Below are positions 24,038-36,215 of a DNA stretch of 64,000 nt, in pieces (position 1 is the first letter of the stretch; the number at the start of each line of letters is the position of its first letter). The position numbers and the translations under genes were made by a program. The notes beneath the pieces are model-generated. The model saw only the letters and a program-made list of their open reading frames with translations, did no database searches and was not told the DNA's origin. This stretch comes from Chrysemys picta bellii (Eukaryota; Chordata; Testudines; Emydidae): positions 2,604,001-2,668,000 of the forward strand of contig NC_088798.1 of NCBI RefSeq assembly GCF_011386835.1. Reading direction: 5' to 3'.

Positions 24038-26530
24038 GGTAGCCCTGGTTGACAAGATGGACCTAGGATTGGTCTGGGGACGAATCCCTCTACACTCGGG
24101 ACGTCGGGATCTAGTGTGACTTTCCAATCTTGACTCCATTAACTTTCTGAAGCAATGCTGTTTAGTTCTAAAGGGTTAGTAAAGGGGGATTGGGTAGGGA
24201 GAAGGGTGGGTTAAGTCCTCAGCCGATGGACAGATTTCCGGACGTGAAACACGCCTCTGGTTGTACTGGAGACACGGATTTGCATTGGGCTTGGAGAGAT
24301 TAATCGATTCCTGTAACTGTTCAGACATGTGCCCGGTCTCCTCCACTAGCGGTGACATTGTGCTGGGTCTTGTAGTTGTGTGTCACGACTAGCTATGAGC
24401 GGCAGAAGCTGTGACCTCCTTTTCTCCCTTCCCCCTCCCTCCCAAGACGTTACCCAAGTAACCTGGCGCCATTTTGAAATCAAGGTTCCCAGGGGTTAAA
24501 AGCCAGCATCTTAATTCAGAGTGCCAATGTTCAATTTTGCTTTCTGCCACCAAACTAGATTGCAGGCCAGCAAAAGAGTCTGGGTTAGTGGCCCACTGGG
24601 TCACCTCCCATTTGTTTTCCTCAATTTTGTGTTGTCATAAATTCATTCCAGTCCGTTGTGGTTGATCAGTTTATCTCAGTCAGGGCAGGGAGCGCTGCTA
24701 GCATGATATATGACATGAAACATTGTAGCCAGCCTCTCCATGAATCACTCCAGCTGTTTGGTGTCAGCATGAAAGCAAACAGGCCCAGGCTGCGGAGTGT
24801 TGACTGCAATGAGCTCAGGATGGGAAGAGACATGACGTATGAATGTTTATTTAATAATTCTCTAATATTTCCAGCGGAGTGTAGCTGTGCCTTTTGGGGG
24901 GGGAAGCGGCGGGGAGGTTGAAGGGGGAAACTCTAATCTGTTGGGGTGGGTCATAAATCAGGCAGACAACCTCATTAATCAGGGATGGAACAGAACTGGA
25001 AGGAGGTGGGACTCGAGCTGCCATCCGTGGTGGGAAGGGGCTGTGCTCTTTTTTTCATAAAACAAATCTTGTTTTGGATTCCAGTTAGCCCCATCAGTGC
25101 TGCTCGCATAATAGCAAACCAGAGCACCCGGCTGTTTAAGCAAGGACGCTACCTTTGCTATAAACCTTCTGATTTAAGCCCACCAAGCATTAAATCCCTT
25201 TATAATTATCTTCTTTATATAACACTTCATGCTCATCACGCTCCGCTGGACGAGCTGCTTGTTGGGTTAAGGAGAGGGTTTTAGAGAAGAAAAGCCATTG
25301 CGTTTGGTTTATTTTCATTTCTCTTCCCCCCGCCCCCCCGCCCCCACCACCTTTCTGAAGCAGCTTTCGAAAAACACCAATTCCAGGGGAGCTCAGCGGC
25401 CCTGGCAAGACTAATGGAATTGGTTAATATTGAAGCAAGCGAAGCTGCTGTGTTGGCTTGGGGTGGACTGAAGAGTAATCGCTGAGAGCAGCACATGAAA
25501 TCGCAATGTCTCTCTTCAGGGGACTTCTCTCCTGCTCAGACACGGCGCTGGAGCTGGGAGCAGGGTGGGTGTGAAGCCAGAGGATTATCGCTGGCCTAAA
25601 GAGACAGATCTACCCTTAAATCAGCGTGTTGGAGGGGACAGGGGAGAAGATGCCATGAATTCACACATCAGGATAATCTCTCCCAGCCCCGGCACCGTAG
25701 ATACCGAACCATTAATGGGTTTTGGATGCCAATGCAAAAAAGCACATAGAGAAGAGTAAAAATAATACTGAGGTGGTGCTATAAGTGCACATGGGCTCTA
25801 CAAAATAAAGGTAGGGTCCCTTCCTGGAAGAATGTACCATCGGAGGGCCTGATCCTGCGGTTGGTTCCCCAGGGATTTTGCCTGCACTGAGTCAAATGCA
25901 GGATTAAAACCCAAGTTAAGACAAAAACAAGAGCAGTGCCCCATGTGGGGCTGGGTTGGGGCTGAATCATGCAGTCACTGGGCAGAGGGCTGCACCTGTC
26001 TTGGGGGGTTGCGTGTGGATTTTTTAAAGGTTATGGTTCTCCCTTGAAATGCCGTCACCAGTACGTAATAAGTGCACAGAACTTATGCCACTGTGTAACA
26101 TTGCTCTTCAGAAAGGCTGGTGAATAGGTTTCAGGGTTCGTGTAAAGTCGTTAATCTGTGTTAGCGTATCCCATGGGGCTGAAGTTCAGAATGATTTTGC
26201 CAGGGAGGAGAGAGCCGGGCTGAGATTCTTAACTCAGCCCCTTGTCTTCGAGCTATGAAGAGAAATTGCCTGTACAGGTAATAGTTTAAAACAATAATAT
26301 CACCAGGCCAACCTAGCTCTATCTAAATCCTGGTTAGTCTTAGATAGCAATTCATCTGCAGCCTGGCACGGTATAACTCAGCCAGGCAAACTAACCAAGG
26401 GAACTCCGAGCTGTCCCTTTACTTTAGGTGCACCCAGGAACCCGGAGAATCTGCTTCCCTGGGTACACTTCCTCTGTATACCCCCGTTCTGCAGCTGCCC
26501 GTAATGGAGGAACTATATAATGCTTTAGAT

Positions 26531-26822
26531 CGGACGAGGCAACCTATGGCACGCGAGCCGATTTTCAGTGGCACTCGCACTGCCCGGGTCCTGGCCACCG
26601 GTCTGTGGGGCTCTGCATTTTAATTTAATTTTAAATGAAGCTTCTTAAACATTTAAAAAACCTTATTTACTTTACATACAACAATAGTTTAGTTCTATAT
26701 TATAGACTTGGAGAAAGAGACCTTCTAAAAACGTTAAAATGTATGACTGGCACGCAAAACCTTAAATCAGAGTGAGTAAATGAAGACTCAGCTCAGCACT
26801 TCTGAAAGGTAGCCGACTCCTG
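26531..26822. mobile_element. Non-autonomous hAT DNA transposon (MITE), 292 bp
   Basis: The element is flanked by a perfect 8-bp target duplication, CTTTAGAT, at 26523-26530 and 26823-26830. Its ends are degraded inverted repeats: the left end contains 'aggcaacctatggcac' and the right end 'aaggtagccgactcctg', close to the hAT-type CAGGGGTCGGCAACC terminus. The interior is AT-rich and non-coding. The 8-bp duplication is diagnostic of the hAT superfamily. Confidence 0.88.
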
Positions 26823-27479
26823 CTTTAGATCCTAAAGGTCTCAGGCTGCAAGTCCGGGGCCAGAGCTGCAGTTTCCCTGAGTCCAGGGCCTGGCTCTGGG
26901 ACACTTGTATTCCTCCTGCCACAACTAATCAAGGAAGGATGTTTTTATGTCAGAGGTGCAGTTCAGGCATTTTTGCCCTTCAAGCCTCTCTCCCCTTTCT
27001 TTTAAAGTTTCAGAAATGCTGTTAACTTTAATTTGCGGAGTTGCTTCTCGAGAGTGAAAAATCGATGGGGGGCTATCACAGTGTGAAATTCGACTGTCAC
27101 TGTTGAGCTATAGAGTTAGCAAGATGTCTGAGAAGGTAAAAAATAAATCGTGGCCCAGCAAGTGCTCAGCTGTGCTATTTCAAAAGGGATATGAGGCTGA
27201 TGGGCCGTTAGAGGGTATTTCAGTTAGATGGATGATGATTCCCTGTGAAGTATTGGGGTTATTCCATAGGTAAGAGAAACTTTAGCTTATAAAACACAAA
27301 CAGCTGCCTTCTTGCAGTTTAATTCTGCCCTTGGATGTGTGAGCAGCTTGTCCGAGAGAGAAGCTGGCCCTAAAATCAGCCTTTTCCACTTAATGATGCC
27401 TCTGATGAGGGTCTCTTGACCCCATTGCATTGTTTTTAGTATTTCAAGGATTTGATTGAATGTTTTCTCCTAGATTGTA

Positions 27480-27595
27480 AGCTTGATGGGGCAGGACTGC
27501 CTTCTTTGTGAGGGTTTGTGTGGTGCCTCACACACTGGGGCGCCTAGGCCCTACTGTAATATAGATAATAAATAAGGATTATTATTAATCATAGG
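27480..27595 (+). mobile_element. L2/MIR-type SINE tail remnant
   Basis: It begins 'gattgtaagcttgatggggc' and ends 'gcctaggccctactgtaata' followed by 'gataataaataaggattatt'. This is the familiar CORE-SINE/L2 3' tail layout with an A/T-rich simple end. No body was recognised upstream. Confidence 0.5.
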
Positions 27596-27869
27596 CTGAA
27601 TTCTGAGTTTGATCAAAATGTTCCCATATTCATTCAGCTCACTGGAGGATGGAGGCTTCAGCAGGGTGTGACCAAACACCCTGTCCTGGGCGATACATTG
27701 TCAGCTAGGCCCTGCTTCCTCAGCGGACCTGGCTGTGCTTACCTGTTAGGTACCAATTTTTTATGTGGCCACTCTATAAAATAGTGCTTTAGTTTTGCCT
27801 GTACTAACTCCAAAAAATAAGGGGCTTAGACTATGGATTTCTGGCCCTCTAAGCTGTTTAATGGCTACC

Positions 27870-27965
27870 ATGGTACTGTTCAGAGGTCACGGTCAGGCTC
27901 TCCATTGTGCTAGGCACTGTACAGACTCATAAAGAGAGTCCCTGAGCCAGAGAGTTTACCATCTA
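27870..27965 (-). mobile_element. MIR-like remnant
   Basis: It contains 'ttgtgctaggcactgtacag' followed by 'agagtccctgagccagagag' and 'tttaccatctaat'. The same phrase order occurs in other reptile CORE-SINE copies in this window, for example at 49950 and 63580. Short and degraded. Confidence 0.45.
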
Positions 27966-28777
27966 ATACATTTCTAACTGGAACAATCTATATTATCCCA
28001 AATGGGAAGTGAGTAGTTGGGGCAGGTGGGGAAATGGCCCTATGGGTAGCCCATTATTGCTCTCAGCTTTGTCTCTTTCTGATGGTTTCTGGTTTCTTTT
28101 TGCCGAACACTTGGTTAAAATGCAATATAAGGAAACATAATGTAAATACAGTTGGCCCCTTCAGTGGCTTTATGCTGCCTTCTTTTCACAGCAAGGGAGC
28201 TGGCTGGCTAGCTTAAATGCCACCAATTCTGGTCCATTCGTTCAGCACACAAGGAGACATTCAATAACTTATGTGTAAAAGTTCCAGGGCAGGCTGTGTG
28301 ATTCCAGGAAACTACCTTGGGGAGATGTTATCGTGACGCCCTGGTAACTCCCAATCAATTATCATTAATTGGAAGTTCTGCAGAATGTATCAACTAGAGG
28401 CTAAAGCCCTTAGAAAGCTGCAGAGCTCTTTGAATTCACGATGCTACTGTAGTAGCCTAGAAAATTCTTGTTTCCTTCAGCTGTTGGATTCTGTCCCCGG
28501 AGAAGAATTTCTGTCAGAAGAATTTCATTGTGCAGGGAGTGGACACAAGACTCTGCCAAGTGCCTGATTTTCTGAAGAACCTCTCTTAGCCCCAGGAACT
28601 GGCCATCCCCATTTTACTTTGGGGCATCCATGCTTCATCTCAACAAGGCCAACCATCCAGTCTACATACAATTGTAGATTATGGCCACCTTCGTTCTTTA
28701 AGATAGAAGCGCGGCCTGTTTAGACTACAGATCTCTGCGTGACGTGCCCCGTTGTAATCCAAATAGGTTCATCCTTA

Positions 28778-29065
28778 GGGTATGTCTACACTGGAGCTGG
28801 TTGTGCAATTTCCAACTCTGGCAGATATACCCACATTCCAGTGCGCTAAAAATCAGCATGTCTGAACAGTGAGACGGGGCCGCTACACCAAGTGCAATCC
28901 TGTCAGAAACACTAGGTACATGCTCAGGGCAGCGAGCTCATCCCACCGCTCACACCATCGCAGCCACACTGCTATTTTTATGCTATTTTAGCTCAGTCAG
29001 AAATAGCACATGTCTGTCTACCCAGGCTGGAAGTTCCTCCTCCAGCTCCAATGTTAGCTATACCC
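28778..29065. mobile_element. MITE with TTA target duplication (PIF/Harbinger-like)
   Basis: The left end reads GGGTATGTCTACACTGGAGC. The right end, read in reverse, begins GGGTATAGCTAACATTGGAG. A TTA lies directly outside each end (28775-28777 and 29066-29068), which fits the 3-bp TWA duplication of PIF/Harbinger elements. The interior of about 288 bp has no coding capacity. The GTCTACACT end is very common in turtle DNA. The superfamily call is inferred from the duplication length only. Confidence 0.7.
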
Positions 29066-30820
29066 TTAGAACAAGATTGAATGCTGTCTGCTGCAACCTG
29101 TCGTCTCCGTGTGCCATGGCCCCGCATTAAAGAGGAGGGCTGCATTTTCAAACCGCACAGGCTGTCCTTGGAGGCTTCCTCTGTGTTGCAACAGGGAGCT
29201 TGACCCATTCATGAACCCCGCTAGAAATACTTTTAGCACCACCAGTATGGTAAACGCATTTGAAAGGCGACCTGACATATTAAAATATCAGCTATAACAT
29301 TAGCTATGTTTGGGAATTTTGCCTAGAAAATCATTTCCTAAAACGACCATTGCTGCTTCAGTAGAGAATCTTGCTGCATCAGAACAGTCGTCTGGCGTAA
29401 GATCTTTCTTTGATAGCTGCAGCTTCTTCGGTAGAGCAATGCAATTGCATTTATGTTCTCTTTGGAGCAGGGGACGTAGTCTGTCAATCGGAATAAGGCT
29501 GACCCCTGGAGTCTATCTCCCAGATTTCATGTAGAACCGTAATCACGCAAATGGCGCACTTAGAATTTTGGCGTAGGCTCAGCGGTTCTCTAACCTCCCG
29601 TTTAAATCATTCTCAGTGGCCAGTGGATACTATGAAGCCCTACAGAGGCCTCTAAACATGCTGACTCGTAGGCTCCTTACGTTCGGAATGATCAGTAGTG
29701 CCATCTGCTTCCGTTTGGATTGGGGCTGGGCACGTGTCCTGATAAAATGCAAGCCAAAAAAACTGAGCCAGCATCTGAATTTACTCCCTGCTTGTGAAAA
29801 GACGTCGTCGGGCTCTGTGTGCAGGGGAAGTGTGAAAGCGTAATTCATTCTTCTGAAGCGTAATTGTTTGGGGAATCTCTACCCAGGTCCCAACTAACTG
29901 CGGCTTAGAATGCGTCCCCACGATGGTAAGCCCCCTTCAGTGCTATTGTGATGGTGCATGCAAGTGTAAGAGAGAGAATTCCTTTGCGGGGAGAAAAGAG
30001 ACAATGTTTTTGGTTTGCATCAAGATGAAATTAGTCAGCAGCGAACTCCAAGCTTGGCAAGCAGCTGCTGGCATTAACAAGTTGTGCAAGCAAGTATAAA
30101 ATAGAGCCTCGGCCCCACATGTGTGTGCCCTTGCGTGCACCCACTCCGAATCCACAACTTCGAACACGGAAATTAGAAGGCGGAACGTTGTATTATTCAT
30201 AACTTGGCAACCAGGCGCCAGGGCACTTCGCCAAAATAAACGATCTTCTATAATTACAGGTGAAGCCGCATTCTTTAATATCTTACAATACAAAAACATA
30301 CATGAATCAAGGCAAGAGGGCTTTTTTTTTTTTTTCCTAGAGGACAATAAATTAGCATCCGTGCCAGTACATGTGACAGTCCTTTACGGGATTATAAATC
30401 AGCCTTTTTAAGGGAGGCTAGTTTATAAACAAACCCAATAAATGAGGTTTTCGGTTTGGGGATGGGGAAGCTAGCTTCTCAAATATTGACGTCTTGCCAG
30501 AAGAGCCACTTGCACGCTGGCATTCCCAGAGACGACAGGCTGGATCCTGAGGTGGTGCAAGTCAGTGGTGGTCCATTGATTTCAGCATCGCTAGGCAGAT
30601 TATACCTGCTAGGGATCTGGCCCCTTCTGTCTTGGCTGCTCAGCCAGTGAAATAAAATCCCAGCTTATCTGCCACACTGGTAGCCCGCACCTTCCGGGGT
30701 GGCATGTAATCAGTCTGCCACAGATGTCTGACACCGGAGTTCCTGCAAAGTCCTGAGGCTCTTAAACTGTGTGGTTGTATCACGTTTGCCCCCTTTTAAA
30801 ACCCTCTGGCTAAAAAGGTA

Positions 30821-31008
30821 CACCTCTACCTCGATATAACGCGGCCCGATAGAACACGAATTCGGATAGAACGCGGTAAAGCAGCGCTCCGGGGGGGTGG
30901 GGCTGCGCACTCCGGCGGATCAAAGCAAGTTCGATATAACGCCGTTTCACCTATAACGCGGTAAGATTTTTTGGCTCCCGAGGACAGCGTTCTATTGAGG
31001 TAGAGGTG
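30821..31008. mobile_element. Tc1/mariner-type MITE, 188 bp
   Basis: The inverted ends are CACCTCTACCTCGATATAAC and, in reverse, CACCTCTACCTCAATAGAAC. Both are bounded by TA (30819-30820 and 31009-31010), the mariner target duplication. A subterminal GATATAACGC motif recurs internally at about 30930. No transposase reading frame is present, so the copy was moved in trans. Confidence 0.85.
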
Positions 31009-32896
31009 TATTTATGAATGTAGAAAGTTCCTTTTTGCCTTGCTGTTGGTCCCACGCTGGTTTACCTGTGTGTCCAATCCCGCAGTCCTGTCCTCACGAG
31101 TGCCTGCGCAGAGCGCCAGAGACTTCAGCGGGACTCCGCATGGGGCTGCCCAAATGGATCGGAGTGCAGGATCAGGGCCTTGGTTCGCACTCTCACCAGT
31201 AACGTTGAAAGCGGGTGACAGGCTAGCCTCTTAGCTGAAATGTTTTCAACTCTTTGGTCCCCAAGAACTGAGCCTCACCGTTAACCAGATGAATAGGCTG
31301 TGCCCTTTAGATGGTACAGGACTGGCTGGTGTTGAGTCTGACGTGGGAGTGAGAGGCAAAGCTACCTCCTCACGCTGTACCATTCCTTGATGCTGAATAA
31401 GTACCTCCCTTACTATTTGCACAGCACCAGGGCTATGCAGGGGCTCTACGGACTAATAAAACCCCGTCCCTGCTCCACAGAACTCGCACTCGAGTTCAGA
31501 CGTAAATGGAGTGGTAGGAAAGAAGGGGGTGGGGCAAGGAAGGAAGGTCACAACGATGTGCTTGCGGATTTGCGTTGTTTTGTTGGTTGCATCATGATTC
31601 CATTGAATCAAATCCATTCCCTTCCCCCAAAATTATTCCATTATAGGCTAGTGACCTGACCCCTGCCCTTAGCGAGAGAAAATGGAGTGTGTTTTCTGTC
31701 CCTATCAGCTTCTTGAGGAGAAGAATGAATAGTCTATTTAAAAAACAATTGCCCAGGAGTTTGTTTGAAGTACGGTAAATTCTCCCACCTGCCCTCAATG
31801 AAAACACAAATAAATGTGTAAGGAAGAGAAGGGAAGGTCAGAATATCAAGTGTCAAAAGTAGCTCATGAAATTTTATTGGTGGTGCATTTAATCAGCGCT
31901 AAATGTTTTGTACAAGGTGCATACAAACCGGAGCTGTAAAAATTGATGGAATGTTATGTACAGTGTGACCATTTATGAAGAAGGGGAAATTTATACCCAG
32001 CTGAAATAAACAAACCAGAGGGATGTTTTATGGAGAGCACTCGATGACCGAGTTCCTTGAATGAAATCCCAGGGAGGTGGGGCCCTCTTTCAGAGCCTGT
32101 CATGCCGAAGGCTTCCCTGTCCCTCATGTTGTTGTGGTTTGCATCACACCCTGAATACCCAGGGAATTGAATGCAATGGCATTCTTCTCTGTCTGTTCTG
32201 TGTAACTGTCCTGTGCAGTGAATCCCTCCTGAACTGCTGCAGTAGGCATCCTGCAGGGATGAAGGCTTTTCCTGCTACACACAGCTCTGATTGCTGAGCC
32301 CATCTTGATCTGACATCTCTTGCCGCTTTTCCCAAAGGGCTGTCTGTAGTAACCTGTTGCGAAGGGTTAACAGAAGTGAGTCACGCTGACATCAGCATTA
32401 TTTTTCTTTTGGTCAAGTATTTTGTTGAGAAATCACAATCCTCGGGATATTGAGAGAGTCCAGGGCTGCAGAATCAGAGATAATTTAATTAACGGAATTG
32501 CTTGTGATTGCCCACTGGGACGTCAGGTGGGAATTGCTCGGTTTAATTTGAAGAAACAAAGATTGCATGCATGCAAATGTTTGACAATGACCAAGGAGTG
32601 GGGGGGGAACTTGACTCTCCTAACCCATCATAGCTGAATAATGATGCTAATTGACTTACACACCGATCATTTTCTCTTGCGTAGTGCATCTATGTCCCCC
32701 TGGTCTCCAGTACTTGAACAGAGCAGGTGTTCTGTTGGGGTTTGCGAGATAGTAGTGGGGAGGAGTGTGTCTCTTTTTCAGTGTAGAAAGAAAACTGCTG
32801 TGAACAGCTCCAGAAATATACTTCTGATGCTGTTTTTAGTTACTCTCCCAAATTCTGTATCCCATTCCATAGAACTGCTTCCGGTCTTGCAACAGG

Positions 32897-33087
32897 GAGG
32901 GGGAGGGATCGCTCAGTGGTTTGAGCATTGGCCTGCTAAACCCAGGGTTGTGAGTTCAATCCTTGAGGGGGCCACTTAGGGATCTGGGGCAAAAATCTGT
33001 CTGGGGATTGGCCCTGCTTTGAGCAGGGGGTTGGACTAGATGACCTTCTGAGGTCCCTTCCAACCCTGATATTCTATGATTCTATGA
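32897..33087 (+). mobile_element. tRNA-derived SINE of the cryptodiran turtle type, CR1-type tail
   Basis: The head carries a tRNA-like A box (gctcagtggtttgagcattgg at 32911-32931) and B box (ggttgtgagttcaatcc at 32946-32962). Next comes a tRNA-unrelated body ending 'gttggactagatgaccttct' and 'ggtcccttccaaccctgata'. The 3' end is the octamer repeat ATTCTATG ATTCTATG, which is the recognition tail of CR1 LINEs, so CR1 reverse transcriptase presumably mobilised it. The copy is complete and only mildly diverged from the consensus I recall. It lies in the sense direction of RNF220. Confidence 0.9.
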
Positions 33088-33534
33088 ACAGATACAGCCA
33101 CCTTGGCCATGGGTGGCTGCGTGGCTGACCACGAAATCCAGTGACTAGACCATGAATGGCATTGGCCAAAGCTTCACCTTCAAGGAAGCTTTAGGTGCCT
33201 CTTTCCCCTGCTACAGGTCACATGGCTGTGGTTCTCCAGCCAATGGGCAGAAACTGAGTGAGCCAGCTTCATGGTGCTCCTGGCCTTTATTGGCTACAGG
33301 ATGCAAGAGACAAGTGTGTTCTGGATACCTACCACAGGGAGAGGCAAAGGGAGACGCAGCAGCTCAGCAGTGTGCATACGTAGTGATGACTAGGTGAAAT
33401 GCTGGTGCCAGAGGCCGTACCAGACATGCCCTCACAGCTGCAGTAGCAATAGGACGTCCTAGATCTCTAAGTAGTTTACCAAAGCTGAGGAACATGGTTG
33501 TCCACGTGTGTGAAAAGGTAGAACGGACATGCAG

Positions 33535-33640
33535 ACGGGTCAGAAGACTCTCCCAACGTCACACAGGAAGTTAGCAATAGAACCCAGGAGTCCTGACCTC
33601 CTGCCCCGTGCACTGTCTGCTAGTTATTCTGCTTCCCCTG
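33535..33640 (-). mobile_element. MIR-like remnant
   Basis: The phrase order 'cccaacgtcacacaggaagt', 'agcaatagaacccaggagtc' and 'ctgacctcctgccccgtgca' matches the reverse strand of CORE-SINE copies. Degraded. Confidence 0.5.
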
Positions 33641-36215
33641 GCCAGCAGGACAATTGTACATGACCTGCTTTCACCCAGCAATGCCCCTTCAGTGGCTGAC
33701 TCCCTACCCCTGGTATTACTTGCTTCTTAAGCATTGCACAAGCCATTCCCAGCCTGTTCCAGACAAACAAGTGTAAGGGGTGGGGAATGTCTGATGGAGC
33801 TCCCAGCTTGCCTGTTGCAGGAAGGATTGCTGTTGAGTGATGCTTAATTTTAAGATACAAGCAGCCGGTTAATGGTAAAATATGTCAGTGGAACAGCTGG
33901 TGTTCTGAGTGGCATGGCCACTGCTGGAGCCAGGCACGTGGGAAGCGACTCCTCTCTTTACCCCTCCTTGGAAGACGCTTCAGTTTGCTGTGTACTAAGG
34001 TTCTCCCTGGACCTCATTTCCTCCCTCTCTTTGGAAGCAGCGGTGTGAGTAGCTCTTGTTTTGTTTGGACCCTGAGCCTCGTGTCCTTTGTTTCTGCTGC
34101 TCCAGGAGGCTTTCCCAAAATCGCAACCGCGAGACGGGCACTTATGGGCAAATACTTTCTCTCGAAGCACAAGATGGGGCAGGGTCTTATCCACTGACTA
34201 GCTCCTTAGGATTTGTTCTGGGGTAAAGCTTGACGGGGAGGAACAGGGAGGTTAAAGACTAGTGGCTGAGCTTTGAGCAGAGCTAGGAGAGGTTGCACTT
34301 GTTAAAACTCCATCTACCGACTGCACCCCAGCCTTGTTAATAAATGTATATTTAACAATGTCTGGAGCGTATGAAGTGATAATAACTAAATCGATAGCTC
34401 CCACATTGATTGTCCAGGATCCCTACAGCGTGACGCACACAGCCATGCGGTAATTTTCCAGCTAACTAGCGCCCTGATCTACAGCCCTACTATTGATTGG
34501 CCATTGTATCCGGCAGGCTCTGAGCGCTATTGCTTATACCTCTAGTCAGCGTCCTTTTCTGATTTCAGTCATTTATTACTGGACAGGCGCAATTATCTCT
34601 GCGACTTTCCAAAATTGGCTGATGGGATCAGCCCTTTAGACTTCTGCCAACAAGCCATTTGCTATCCCCTCCAGTTGCACTGGTACATTTCCCTTTCAGA
34701 CTCTGACCCTGGTCGGACTGGGACTGAGCTAGAAACCCTCTGTTTTAATGTGAACATGGAAGAGTTCAATTAGCACTGAAGTTTTCCTTGTCACCCACCT
34801 CTGCTTGGTTACCTGCGAGACTCTGGTTTCTGGCAGAGCTCAAATGCCATCAGAAATCCCCTTATGCCTTTCACGAGATAGAGGGGAGAATTTGCCTCCA
34901 ACGTCGTCTCGCTGTATCCTTCAGCATTCCAGTGCAGCAGCGCCCAGGTCAGGTGGGCAAGTGAGAAGGCTCTTGGCAGCCTTAACGTTGGTGGTCCGTC
35001 CTGCGTTGCAGGCTAGAATTGGAGCTGTGTGAGCTGTGCACGGATTGTGTCCAAAGGATTGTTCCTAACCCCACGTAGGCCTGCAGCACCCCTTCCATCT
35101 GCAAGTGACTCTGAAGCTCCTTTACTACCCAGCTCCATTTCCACTGTAATTCCTGGCTGCTTGCTTTACTGCCACACCTAAGGCTTTTCATCACGTTGGC
35201 TCTGCCCAGCCAACATGGCAGTGGGAGAAACTAGCTAGACTCCATTCTGCTTATGAAGAGTTAACAGAATGGCCGTCTAAGTTGTGTTTCCAGAGCCTTG
35301 ACTAGAGGTGGTGATTACTAATACACAAAGCATCAAGTACGTGGGTGTGTTGGGACTGCTGCTGCTTATCCCAATCATGATGGTTTCACTGGCCCCTGCC
35401 TCAAACCACTTGTTGTGTCCACCTGTTAGCTCACGATTTGCTAAATAAGTTCTTTAGCCCAGGGACTGGCTTCTATTACTGGTGTTACTAGGGTACGTAG
35501 AATAAATTCTACAGTCTCAGATCGTGGGTTTTTCTTGCCGTTCTTCTGACATGGAAGCTGCAAAGATTTGACCTGAAATGAACTTAGAATGAATTGTAAA
35601 GTGCGCCACCGTTCCTCAGCGGCGAACTCCTTTTCTAGCCCCAGCCCCACTGCAATATCCTGTAAGAGGTTTTAAGAGGAAAGTCAAAGGGAGCTTAGTT
35701 ATGTCTACACAGTGGAAAGGCCAGTGTTTCTCCTCTTCCTCTGGAGTGAGACACCCTTCTCGGTAGCTCTCATCATGCATCCCATTTTCTCAGGGTTGCT
35801 GTTGCCGTCTGCCCGTTTCTCGGTTGCTAGCTAACTCTTTCTGTCAGCCTGGCAGAATCACCAACACGTCCTTGCCTGTCCTTATGACGGTGGCTGTGTG
35901 ACCATATAATGCTGCCTGTCAAAAATGACCCCAGGCAAACGGGCAAGCCAGGTTTGCAAAGCTGCTTTTAGATCTAGCTCCTTGATACGGCGTCTGCAGC
36001 TTTCGTGTTGCACTCCATCCCGTCTCCTTTTCAGTGCCAGTAATCTGAAAAGTGAGACTTCATTTAGCAGAACACCGCTGCATCCTGTCTGTCCTGGTGC
36101 AACCTGTGGCATTCGTGTCCTGAGTTACCAGGGCCAGCATCCCAGCAGAGGCAGTGCGCCTGTTTTTAGAGTCATACATTCCAAGGCCAGACGAGACCAT
36201 TATGATCATCTAGCC

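Noticed and set aside
32911..32962. tRNA gene
   Set aside because: The A and B boxes belong to a SINE: there is no acceptor stem pairing, and the body and tail are SINE-specific.
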